This document shows, piece after piece, positions 8,353 through 16,405 of a stretch of 64,000 bases of DNA. Made by a program: the position numbers and the translations under genes. Below the pieces are notes generated by a model. That model was given only the letters and a program-made list of their open reading frames with translations. It ran no database searches and was not told where the DNA came from. Numbering within the stretch: the first letter of the stretch is position 1; the number at the start of each line of letters is the position of its first letter. This DNA is from Corallococcus macrosporus DSM 14697. Its GTDB lineage: Bacteria > Myxococcota > Myxococcia > Myxococcales > Myxococcaceae. The stretch is taken from contig NZ_CP022203.1 of the NCBI RefSeq assembly GCF_002305895.1, positions 2,086,501 to 2,150,500 on the forward strand. Reading direction: 5' to 3'.

Positions 8353-9474
8353 ATGAAGCAGCGACAGATTCTCATCACGGGCGGCGCGGGCTTCATCGGC
8401 TCGCATCTGGCGGATGCGCTCCTGGCCCGGGGGCACCGCGTCCGGGCCCTGGATGCCCTGGTGCCCCAGGTCCACGGCGAGGCACGCCAGCGCCCGGAGT
8501 ACCTGTCACCCGACGTCGAGCTCGTGGTGGGGGACGTGTGTGACGGGGACAAGGTGCGCCAGGCCCTCGACGGCGTCGACGCCGTCTTCCACTTCGCGGC
8601 GGCGGTGGGCGTGGGCCAGAGCATGTACGAGGTGGCCCACTACACGGCGGTGAACAACCTGGGCACCTCCGTGTTGATGGAGGCGCTCATCGAGCACCCC
8701 GTCGAGCGGCTCGTGGTGGCCTCCAGCATGAGCGTCTACGGAGAGGGGCTGTCGCGCGCGCCGGACGGCCGCCGTGTCCCCGGCGGGCAGCGGCCGCTGG
8801 AGCAGCTCTCGGCGGGCAAGTGGGAGCTGGAGGGACCCGCGGGCGAGCCCCTCACGCCCGTGGCGACACCGGAGTCCAAGCCGCCCGAGCTCTCCTCCGT
8901 CTACGCGCTGTCCAAGTTCGACCAGGAGCGGCTGTGCCTCATCCTGGGCCGCGCCTACGACATCCCCACCGTGGCGCTGCGCTTCTTCAACGTCTACGGC
9001 CCCCGGCAGGCGCTCTCCAATCCCTACACCGGCGTGCTCGCCATCTTCGGCGCGCGGCTGCTCAACGGGAGCCCGCCGCTCGTCTTCGAGGATGGGCTGC
9101 AGCAGCGGGACTTCGTCAACGTGCGGGACGTGGCGCGCGCCTGCGCGCTGGCGCTCGACGCGGAGGACGCGGTGTCGCGGGTCATCAACGTGGGCAGCGG
9201 CCGCGCCATCACCGTGAGGGAGGTGGCCCGGGCGCTGGCGGAGGTGATGGGGCGGCCCGGCCTCCGCCCCGCGGTGACAGGCCGGTATCGCATGGGCGAC
9301 ATCCGCCACTGCTTCGCGGACATCTCCCTGGCGAGGGACCTGCTGGGTTACGCACCCGAGGTCACCTTCCACGACGGGCTCACCGAGCTGTCGTCGTGGC
9401 TGGAACACCAGGTGGCGACGGACCGCGTGGCCCAGGCGCGCGCGGAACTCGAGGCACGAGGGTTGACCGTATGA
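8353..9474 (+). CDS. NAD-dependent nucleotide-sugar epimerase/dehydratase (extended SDR)
   Basis: The 373-residue protein opens with the NAD-binding motif T-G-G-A-G-F-I-G-S-H. It has H-F-A-A-A-V-G, S-S-M-S-V-Y-G-E and the active-site Y-A-L-S-K (Tyr-x3-Lys), followed by R-F-F-N-V-Y-G-P-R. This is the pattern of UDP- or dTDP-sugar 4-epimerases and 4,6-dehydratases. A 40-residue insertion precedes the catalytic Tyr. It overlaps the next epimerase gene by four bases (ATGA). The roughly 200 bases upstream, after the ABC exporter, hold no gene and may contain an internal promoter. Confidence 0.87.
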   Translation: MKQRQILITGGAGFIGSHLADALLARGHRVRALDALVPQVHGEARQRPEYLSPDVELVVGDVCDGDKVRQALDGVDAVFHFAAAVGVGQSMYEVAHYTAVNNLGTSVLMEALIEHPVERLVVASSMSVYGEGLSRAPDGRRVPGGQRPLEQLSAGKWELEGPAGEPLTPVATPESKPPELSSVYALSKFDQERLCLILGRAYDIPTVALRFFNVYGPRQALSNPYTGVLAIFGARLLNGSPPLVFEDGLQQRDFVNVRDVARACALALDAEDAVSRVINVGSGRAITVREVARALAEVMGRPGLRPAVTGRYRMGDIRHCFADISLARDLLGYAPEVTFHDGLTELSSWLEHQVATDRVAQARAELEARGLTV

Positions 9475-10568
9475 GCGCGGCGGAGCCTTGGACGGGGGAG
9501 GGCGGCAGGACGGTCATCTTCGGTGGGGCGGGCTTCATCGGCTCCAACCTCGCGGACCATTACCTGTCCGCCGGACGCACCGTGCGCATCGTCGACAACC
9601 TGACGCGGCCGGGCGTGGTGCACAACCTCCGCTGGCTCCAGGCCCGGCACGGCGCCCGGTTGGAGGTGATGACGGCGGACGTGCGGGACGCCCAGGCGGT
9701 GAAGCAGGCCGTGGCCGGCGCCACCCAGGTCTTCCACTTCGCGGCCCAGGTGGCGGTGACGACGAGCCTGGAGGTCCCCGTCACCGACTTCGAGGTCAAC
9801 GCCGGCGGCACCTTGAACGTGCTGGAGGCGCTGCGCGCCATGGAGCGGCCCGCCCCGCTCGTCTTCACGTCCACCAACAAGGTCTACGGGGGCATGCCGG
9901 GCGTGGAGCTGGTCCAGGGCCAGCGCCGCTATGAGCCCCGGGACACGCGCCTGCGCAGCCAGGGCGTGGACGAGGCCTGCCCGCTGGACTTCGAGAGCCC
10001 CTATGGCTGCTCCAAGGGCGCGGCGGACCAGTACGTGCTGGACTACGCGCGGGCCTACGGGCTGAGGACGGTGGTGTTCCGGATGAGCTGCATCTACGGG
10101 CCCCGGCAGTTCGGCACCGAGGACCAGGGCTGGGTGGCGCACTTCCTCCTGCGCACGCTCGAAGGCCAGCCCCTGACGCTCTACGGGGATGGCAAGCAGG
10201 TGCGGGACATCCTCGACGTGCGGGACCTGGTGGACGCGCTGAGCCTGGCGCAGCAGCACATGGGGCGGCTCAAGGGCCAGGCCTTCAACATGGGCGGCGG
10301 CCCCACGCGGGCGGTGAGCCTGCTGGAGCTGCTGGGCCTCATCTCGCAGCGCACGGGCCTGCGCCCCGCCATCCATTTCGAGGACTGGCGCACGGGAGAC
10401 CAGCGCTACTACGTCTCCGACACCCGGAAGTTCCAGGCGGCGACGGGGTGGGCTCCGCGGGTAGGGGTTCGCGAGGGCGTGGACCGGCTCCACGATTGGT
10501 TGCGGACGCTGGTGCGGGAGCGGTCGGCCACGGGGCTGGGGGCGGAACGTGAAGTCCACGCGGGCTAG
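9471..10568 (+). CDS. NAD-dependent epimerase, CDP-paratose 2-epimerase-like
   Basis: A second extended SDR of 365 residues. It has F-G-G-A-G-F-I-G-S-N, S-T-N-K-V-Y-G and S-P-Y-G-C-S-K-G-A-A-D-Q-Y (catalytic Tyr-x3-Lys). The S-T-N-K-V-Y-G and Y-G-C-S-K-G-A-A-D-Q-Y pair is typical of the CDP-paratose/tyvelose 2-epimerase group. It is translationally coupled to the previous epimerase, suggesting that the two act in one nucleotide-sugar route. Substrate identity is inferred from family resemblance only. Confidence 0.87.
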   Translation: MSAAEPWTGEGGRTVIFGGAGFIGSNLADHYLSAGRTVRIVDNLTRPGVVHNLRWLQARHGARLEVMTADVRDAQAVKQAVAGATQVFHFAAQVAVTTSLEVPVTDFEVNAGGTLNVLEALRAMERPAPLVFTSTNKVYGGMPGVELVQGQRRYEPRDTRLRSQGVDEACPLDFESPYGCSKGAADQYVLDYARAYGLRTVVFRMSCIYGPRQFGTEDQGWVAHFLLRTLEGQPLTLYGDGKQVRDILDVRDLVDALSLAQQHMGRLKGQAFNMGGGPTRAVSLLELLGLISQRTGLRPAIHFEDWRTGDQRYYVSDTRKFQAATGWAPRVGVREGVDRLHDWLRTLVRERSATGLGAEREVHAG

Positions 10569-11691
10569 GGGCCGGCCCATCCGCCGTGTGCTGATGACCA
10601 CCGACACGGTGGGGGGCGTCTGGACCTATGTGCTGGAGCTCTGCCGGGCGCTCGCCGAGGCGGAGGTCCAGGTGGAGCTGGCGACCCTGGGCGCGCCCGT
10701 GACGCCGATGCAGGCCGAGGCGGCGCGGAGGGTCCCCGGGCTTCGCCTGCATGAGAGCACCTACCGGCTGGAGTGGATGGACTCACCCTGGGCGGACGTG
10801 CGCGCCTCCGGCGAATGGCTGCTGGCGCTGGAGGACCGGCTGGACCCCGACGTCATCCACCTCAACGGCTACGCCCATGGCGCGCTGCCCTGGCGCGCGC
10901 CCTCGGTGGTGGTGGCCCACTCGTGTGTCCTGTCCTGGTGGGAGTCCGTCCTCCGCGAGCCGGCGCCCGCGCGTTATGCGCGCTACCAGCGGGAGGCCCG
11001 GCGCGGCCTGCGCGCGGTGGACCGGGTGGTGGCCCCCAGCGCGGCCATGCTCGCCGCCATCGAGCGACACTACGGCCCGCTGCCAACGGCCTGTGTCATC
11101 CCGAACGCGCGCCGGGCGGAGGACTTCGCGGCGGCGCCCAAGGAGCCGTTCGTCCTGGCCGCGGGCCGCTTGTGGGACGAGGCCAAGAACCTGGCCGCGT
11201 TGGAGGCGGTGGCGCCCCGGCTGGCGTACCCCGTGCGCGTCGCCGGGGAGACGCGGCACCCCGGTGGCGGCAAGGCGGCCCAGGCCCGGAACACCGAACC
11301 CCTGGGCCAGCTCTCCCCCGAAGCGCTCGCGGCCTGGATGGGGCGCGCCGCCATCTACGCCCTGCCGGTGCGCTACGAGCCCTTCGGCCTGTCGGCGCTG
11401 GAGGCCGCGCTGGCCGGATGCGCGTTGGTGCTGGGAGACCTCCCCAGCCTGCGCGAGGTGTGGGCGGACACGGCCGTGTTCGTGCACCCGGAGGACCTGG
11501 AGGGACTGACGGCCGCGCTGCGGCGGCTCCTGGAGGACGCGGCCCACCGGAAGCACATGGCCGCCAGGGCCCGTGCCCGCGCGCTCACCTTGAACCCCCG
11601 CCGCATGGCGGAGGACTACCTGCGGCTGTACGCGACGCTCTGGGCGCGGCGGGTCCGGCCGCTCGCCGGCGTCGCGCTCGGCGCGCCTTGA
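10549..11691 (+). CDS. GT4-like glycosyltransferase
   Basis: This 380-residue GT-B fold transferase opens with D-T-V-G-G-V-W-T-Y, the usual donor/acceptor glycine loop of GT4 enzymes. The C-terminal domain has R-Y-E-P-F-G-L-S-A-L-E-A-A-L-A-G, the E-x7-E nucleotide-sugar motif. The GTG start overlaps the preceding gene by 20 bases; the in-frame ATG at 10591 is an alternative and would begin right at the conserved strand. It likely adds one sugar to the product of the locus. Confidence 0.87.
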   Translation: MKSTRARGRPIRRVLMTTDTVGGVWTYVLELCRALAEAEVQVELATLGAPVTPMQAEAARRVPGLRLHESTYRLEWMDSPWADVRASGEWLLALEDRLDPDVIHLNGYAHGALPWRAPSVVVAHSCVLSWWESVLREPAPARYARYQREARRGLRAVDRVVAPSAAMLAAIERHYGPLPTACVIPNARRAEDFAAAPKEPFVLAAGRLWDEAKNLAALEAVAPRLAYPVRVAGETRHPGGGKAAQARNTEPLGQLSPEALAAWMGRAAIYALPVRYEPFGLSALEAALAGCALVLGDLPSLREVWADTAVFVHPEDLEGLTAALRRLLEDAAHRKHMAARARARALTLNPRRMAEDYLRLYATLWARRVRPLAGVALGAP

Positions 11692-11711
11692 CGACGGGAG
11701 GGCCACCGCGA

Positions 11712-12851
11712 ATGCGCATCGTCTTCTTCTGTCACTCGCTCCTGTCGGACTGGAACCACGGCAACGCGCACTTCCTGCGAGGCGTGGTGGCGGAGCTGTG
11801 CGCGCGAGGCCATGACGTCCGCGTCTTCGAGCCCGCGGATGCCTGGAGCCTCCGCAACCTCCTGGCGGAGCCCGAGGGCCCGGCGGTGCTGTCGGAGGTG
11901 GCGAGCGTCTACCCGCACGCGCGCCCGGAGCGGTACGACCTGGAGACGTTGGACCTGGACCGGGCCCTGGAGGGGGCGCGGCTCGTCATCGTCCACGAAT
12001 GGAGCGCGCCGGCGCTGGTGCGACGCCTGGGCGAGCGGCGAAAGGGGAGCGACGCCTTCCGCCTGCTCTTCCACGACACGCACCACCGCGGCGTGAGCGC
12101 CCGGGAGGAGCTGGCCCGTTACGAGCTGGCCCACTACGACGGCGTGCTCGCCTTCGGGGAAGTCCTCCGGCGGCTCTACCTGGAGCAGGGCTGGGCCCGG
12201 CGGGCGTGGACGTGGCACGAAGCGGCGGACACCCGGGTGTTCGGCCCTCGGGGCGACGTGGTGCCCGAGGACGACCTCGTCTGGATTGGCAACTGGGGCG
12301 ACGAGGAGCGCACCGCGGAGCTGCGGGAGTTCCTGCTCGGCCCGGTGCGGGCGCTGGGCGTGAAGGCGCGGGTGCACGGCGTGCGCTATCCGGACGCCGC
12401 GCGAGCGGCGCTGGCGCGCGCGGGCATCACCTACGCCGGGTGGCTGCCCAACCACCGCGTGCCCGAGGCCTTCGCGCGGGCGCGGGTGACGCTGCATGTG
12501 CCCCGGCGGCCCTATGCCACGTCCCTGCCGGGCATCCCCACCATCCGCCCTTTCGAGGCGCTCGCCTGTGGCATTCCGCTGGTGAGCGCTCCGTGGCGGG
12601 ACGTGGAGGGCCTCTTCACGCCGGGGCGCGACTATCTCGTCGCGGACACCGGCGCGCGGATGCGCGACCACCTGCGGGCGCTGCTGGCGGACGCGGACCT
12701 GCGCCGCGCGCTCGCCGAGCAGGGCCGCCGCACGGTGCTGGCCCGCCACACGTGTGCGCACCGGGTGGATGAGCTGCTGCGCATCCACGCGTCACTGGAG
12801 CCCCCGGCCACGCGGGCGGGGGCGTCGTCACGGGGGAGGGTCACCGCATGA
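11712..12851 (+). CDS. CgeB-like glycosyltransferase 1 of 3
   Basis: A GT-B type protein of 379 residues resembling the CgeB/spore-maturation glycosyltransferase group. It starts M-R-I-V-F-F-C-H-S-L-L-S-D-W-N-H-G and ends with T-I-R-P-F-E-A-L-A-C-G-I-P-L-V-S-A and a glycosyltransferase-type helical tail. It is the first of three consecutive genes of similar size and layout with four-base overlaps (ATGA). An upstream in-frame extension lies inside the previous gene and is rejected. The three presumably add successive residues or act on related acceptors. Confidence 0.85.
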   Translation: MRIVFFCHSLLSDWNHGNAHFLRGVVAELCARGHDVRVFEPADAWSLRNLLAEPEGPAVLSEVASVYPHARPERYDLETLDLDRALEGARLVIVHEWSAPALVRRLGERRKGSDAFRLLFHDTHHRGVSAREELARYELAHYDGVLAFGEVLRRLYLEQGWARRAWTWHEAADTRVFGPRGDVVPEDDLVWIGNWGDEERTAELREFLLGPVRALGVKARVHGVRYPDAARAALARAGITYAGWLPNHRVPEAFARARVTLHVPRRPYATSLPGIPTIRPFEALACGIPLVSAPWRDVEGLFTPGRDYLVADTGARMRDHLRALLADADLRRALAEQGRRTVLARHTCAHRVDELLRIHASLEPPATRAGASSRGRVTA

Positions 12852-13963
12852 GCAGGGGACTTCGCATCGCATTCTTTGGCTCCAGCCTCGTCTCCGCCTA
12901 CTGGAACGGCGCGGCCACCTACTACCGAGGCCTCATCCGCGCCCTGCATGCGCGGGGGCACCAGGTGACCTTCTACGAGCCGGACGCCTTCGAGCGGCAG
13001 CAACACCGGGACATGGCGGACCCGGACTGGGCGCGGGTGGTCGTCTACACCGAGCAGGGGACGGAGGCCGTGGAGCGGTGCCTGGAGGAGGCGGGGCGCG
13101 CCGACGTGGTGGTGAAGGCCAGCGGCGTGGGCGTGTTCGATGCCCTGCTGGAGGCCCGCGTGCTCGACCTGAAGCGTCCCGGCGTCCAGGTGGTGTTCTG
13201 GGACGTGGACGCGCCCGCCACGCTGGAGCGGCTGGAGCGCCAGCCGGACGACCCGCTCCGCGCGCTCGTGCCCCGGTATGACCACGTCTTCACCTATGGC
13301 GGCGGCGCGCCGGTGGTGACCGCCTACCGGGCGCTGGGGGCGCGGCGGTGCGTGCCCATCTACAACGCGCTGGACCCCACCACGCACCACCCGGCGCCCG
13401 CGGACGCCCGCTTCCAGGGGGACCTGGCCTTCCTGGGCAACCGGCTGCCGGACCGGGAGGCCCGGGTGGAGGACTTCTTCCTCCGGGCCGCGGCGCTGTT
13501 GCCCGCCTCGCGCTTCCTGTTGGGGGGCAGTGGCTGGGCGGCGCGGCCCCTCCCCGCCAACGTGACGAACCTGGGCCACGTCTACACGCACGAGCACAAC
13601 GCGCTGAACTGCTCGGCCAGGGCGGTGCTCAACATCCACCGCGACAGCATGGCGCGCTTCGGCTTCTCGCCCGCCACGCGCGTCTTCGAGGCCGCGGGCG
13701 CGGGCGCCTGCCTCATCACCGATGCCTTCGAGGGCGTGGAGCTGTTCCTGGAGCCAGGGCGGGAGGTGCTGGTGGCGCGCTCCGGGGAGGAGGTGGCCGA
13801 GCACGTCCGCCGGCTCACGGCGCCCGAGGCCCGGGGCATCGGCCAGGCGGCGCTCCGGCGGGTGCTGGCCGGGCACACGTACCTGCACCGCGTCTCTCAA
13901 GTGGAAGCGGCGCTGGGCCTTCGCGCCGCGCCCGCCACCGCGGCGCGGGAGTGTGTCGCATGA
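12848..13963 (+). CDS. CgeB-like glycosyltransferase 2 of 3
   Basis: This 371-residue protein is coupled by ATGA overlap to the genes on both sides. Its start I-A-F-F-G-S-S-L-V-S-A-Y-W-N-G parallels that of the first copy. The C-terminus has T-R-V-F-E-A-A-G-A-G-A-C-L-I-T-D-A and E-P-G-R-E-V-L-V, typical of CgeB-like enzymes. In mid-protein it has F-W-D-V-D-A-P-A-T-L, shared in form with copy 3 (Y-D-I-D-T-P-V-T-L), so copies 2 and 3 look closer to each other than to copy 1. Confidence 0.86.
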   Translation: MSRGLRIAFFGSSLVSAYWNGAATYYRGLIRALHARGHQVTFYEPDAFERQQHRDMADPDWARVVVYTEQGTEAVERCLEEAGRADVVVKASGVGVFDALLEARVLDLKRPGVQVVFWDVDAPATLERLERQPDDPLRALVPRYDHVFTYGGGAPVVTAYRALGARRCVPIYNALDPTTHHPAPADARFQGDLAFLGNRLPDREARVEDFFLRAAALLPASRFLLGGSGWAARPLPANVTNLGHVYTHEHNALNCSARAVLNIHRDSMARFGFSPATRVFEAAGAGACLITDAFEGVELFLEPGREVLVARSGEEVAEHVRRLTAPEARGIGQAALRRVLAGHTYLHRVSQVEAALGLRAAPATAARECVA

Positions 13964-15027
13964 AGGTCGTCATCCTCGGGCTGTCCATCACCTCCAGTTG
14001 GGGCAACGGCCACGCGACGACCTATCGCGGGCTGGTGCGCGAGCTGGCGCGGCGTGGGCACGACGTGCTGTTCCTGGAGCGGGACGTGCCCTGGTACGCC
14101 GCCAACCGGGACTTGCCGCGGCCGCCCTACGGACGCACCGAGCTGTACGCCAGCCTGGAGGACCTGGCCGGGCGCTTCGCCGAGGACGTGCGCCGGGCGG
14201 ACCTGGCCATGGTGGGCTCCTACGTCCCGCGGGGCGCGGCGGTGGGGGAGTGGGTGCAGCGGACCGCGCGGGGCGTCACCGCCTTCTATGACATCGACAC
14301 CCCGGTGACGCTGGCGCTGCTGGAGCGCGGGGCGTGCGACTACCTCCGGCCGGAGCTCGTGCCGGGGTACCGGCTCTACCTGTCCTTCACCGGGGGGCCC
14401 ACCCTGGCGCGCATCGAGCGGGCGCTGGGCGCCCCCGCCGCGCGGCCGCTCTACTGTAGCTGTGACCCGGAGCTGTACGCCCCGGCCGCGTGCGAGCCGC
14501 GCTGGGCGCTGGGCTACCTGGGGACCTACAGCGAGGACCGGCAGCCGGTGCTGGAGCGGTTGATGTTGGAGGCCGCGCGGGCGTGGCCCGAAGGCCGCTT
14601 CGCCGTCGCGGGCCCTCAGTACCCCGGACACCTCCAATGGCCGCGGAACGTCACGCGCGTGGAGCACCTGGCGCCGCCCGAGCACCCCGCCTTCTACAAC
14701 GCCCAGCGCTTCACGCTGAACGTCACCCGCGCGGACATGGTGCGGGCGGGCTACTCGCCCAGCGTGCGCCTCTTCGAGGCCGCGGCCTGCGGGGTCCCCA
14801 TCATCAGTGACGCCTGGCCGGGCCTGGAGACCTTCTTCGAGCCGGGGCGGGAGCTCTTCGTCTCACGCTCGGGCGAGGAGACCTTGCGCTACCTCCAGGA
14901 GGTCTCAGCGCCGGAGCGGCGGGCCATGGGCGCACGGGCACGCCAGCGCGTGCTGTCCGAGCACACCGCGGAGCACCGGGCGCGGACGTTGGAGGCGTAC
15001 GTCCTGGACGCGGCGCGAGGGGGCTAG
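13960..15027 (+). CDS. CgeB-like glycosyltransferase 3 of 3
   Basis: The third tandem copy has 355 residues and opens V-I-L-G-L-S-I-T-S-S-W-G-N-G-H. It contains Y-D-I-D-T-P-V-T-L in the middle and S-V-R-L-F-E-A-A-A-C-G-V-P-I-I-S-D near the end, aligned with R-V-F-E-A-A-G-A-G in copy 2. The start codon sits in the stop of copy 2. UDP-glucose dehydrogenase follows 23 bases later, suggesting that one of these transferases may use UDP-glucuronate or a sugar derived from it. Confidence 0.86.
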   Translation: MKVVILGLSITSSWGNGHATTYRGLVRELARRGHDVLFLERDVPWYAANRDLPRPPYGRTELYASLEDLAGRFAEDVRRADLAMVGSYVPRGAAVGEWVQRTARGVTAFYDIDTPVTLALLERGACDYLRPELVPGYRLYLSFTGGPTLARIERALGAPAARPLYCSCDPELYAPAACEPRWALGYLGTYSEDRQPVLERLMLEAARAWPEGRFAVAGPQYPGHLQWPRNVTRVEHLAPPEHPAFYNAQRFTLNVTRADMVRAGYSPSVRLFEAAACGVPIISDAWPGLETFFEPGRELFVSRSGEETLRYLQEVSAPERRAMGARARQRVLSEHTAEHRARTLEAYVLDAARGG

Positions 15028-15050
15028 CGAGGACACGGAGAGACATCACC

Positions 15051-16349
15051 ATGCGGATTGCCATCATCGGGACGGGGTACGTGGGGCTCGTGGCGGGGAC
15101 CTGCTTCGCGGAGTCGGGGCACGACGTCACCTGCGTGGACCTGGACGCGCGCAAGGTGGAGGCGCTGCGGCGCGGGGAGCTTCCCCTCTACGAGCCGGGC
15201 CTGGAGGAGCTGGTGCGGCGCAACGTCGCCGCGCGCCGCCTGCGCTTCACCGGGCACCTGCCGGAGGCGGTGTCTCCCGCCCAGGTGGTGTTCATCGCGG
15301 TGGGCACGCCGCAGTCGGAGCGGGGGAGCGCGGACCTTCAATACGTGCTCGCCGCCGCGGAGCAGATTGGCCGGGCCCTGCGCCACTACACCGTCATCGT
15401 GAACAAGAGCACCGTGCCCGTCGGGACGTCGGACCAGGTGCGGGCCGTGGTGGCGCGGAACACCGACGTGGTGTTCGACGTCGTGTCCAACCCGGAGTTC
15501 CTCAAGGAGGGCGCCGCGCTGGACGACTTCCTCAAGCCGGACCGGGTCGTCATCGGCGCGACGTCCGAGCGCGCCCGCAAGCTGATGGCCGACCTGTACG
15601 CCCCCTTCGTGCGGACGGAGAACCCCATCCTCTTCATGGACCCGCACTCGGCGGAGCTCACCAAGTACGCCGCCAACGCCATGCTGGCCACGCGCATCTC
15701 GTTCATGAACGACATGGCCCTGCTGTGCGAGCGCGTGGGCGCCAACGTGGACCTGGTGCGCAAGGGCATGGGCGCGGACCGCCGCATCGGCTACGCGTTC
15801 CTCTACCCGGGCATCGGCTACGGAGGGAGCTGCTTCCCCAAGGACGTGCGGGCGCTGATGTCCACCGCGCGCGACGCGGGGCTGGAGCTGGACCTGCTGA
15901 GGGCCGTGGAGTCCACGAACACGCGCCAGAAGCGCTGCCTGCTCGGCAAGGCCTTGAAGCACTACGGCAGCCTCGCCGACCACACCTTCGCGGTGTGGGG
16001 CCTGGCCTTCAAGCCGAAGACGGACGACATGCGCGAGGCCCCGTCCGTGGAGCTCATCGAGGGGCTGCTGGGCAAGGGCGCGCGCGTGCAGTGCCACGAC
16101 CCGGTGGCCGGCGCCGTGGCCCGGCAGTACTTCGGGGACCGGGTGGCGTACGCGCCCACCTGCTACGAAGCCGCCGAGGGCGCGGATGGCGTCTTCCTCG
16201 TCACCGAGTGGAACGAGTTCCGCCGCCCCGACCTCAAGCGCCTCCGGGCGTTGATGCGCAGGCCCATCATCTTCGATGGCCGCAACGTGCTCGACCCGCG
16301 GCTCGCCCGGAGCGAGGGCTTCACCTACATCGGCGTCGGACGGGACTGA
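15051..16349 (+). CDS. ugd: UDP-glucose 6-dehydrogenase
   Basis: Oxidises UDP-glucose to UDP-glucuronate with two NAD+. The 432-residue protein starts with the Rossmann motif I-I-G-T-G-Y-V-G-L-V-A-G. It carries E-F-L-K-E-G, the lysine helix E-L-T-K-Y-A-A-N-A-M, and the catalytic cysteine in G-Y-G-G-S-C-F-P-K-D. The C-terminal UDP-binding domain has W-G-L-A-F-K-P-K-T-D-D-M-R. Length and order are standard. It supplies the acidic sugar precursor for the glycosyltransferases just upstream. Confidence 0.96.
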   Translation: MRIAIIGTGYVGLVAGTCFAESGHDVTCVDLDARKVEALRRGELPLYEPGLEELVRRNVAARRLRFTGHLPEAVSPAQVVFIAVGTPQSERGSADLQYVLAAAEQIGRALRHYTVIVNKSTVPVGTSDQVRAVVARNTDVVFDVVSNPEFLKEGAALDDFLKPDRVVIGATSERARKLMADLYAPFVRTENPILFMDPHSAELTKYAANAMLATRISFMNDMALLCERVGANVDLVRKGMGADRRIGYAFLYPGIGYGGSCFPKDVRALMSTARDAGLELDLLRAVESTNTRQKRCLLGKALKHYGSLADHTFAVWGLAFKPKTDDMREAPSVELIEGLLGKGARVQCHDPVAGAVARQYFGDRVAYAPTCYEAAEGADGVFLVTEWNEFRRPDLKRLRALMRRPIIFDGRNVLDPRLARSEGFTYIGVGRD

Positions 16350-16405
16350 CGCGCGGAGTGGGATGGTTCAGCGGCGGCCAGGGTGCTATCCCGCGCCTTG
16401 CACCG

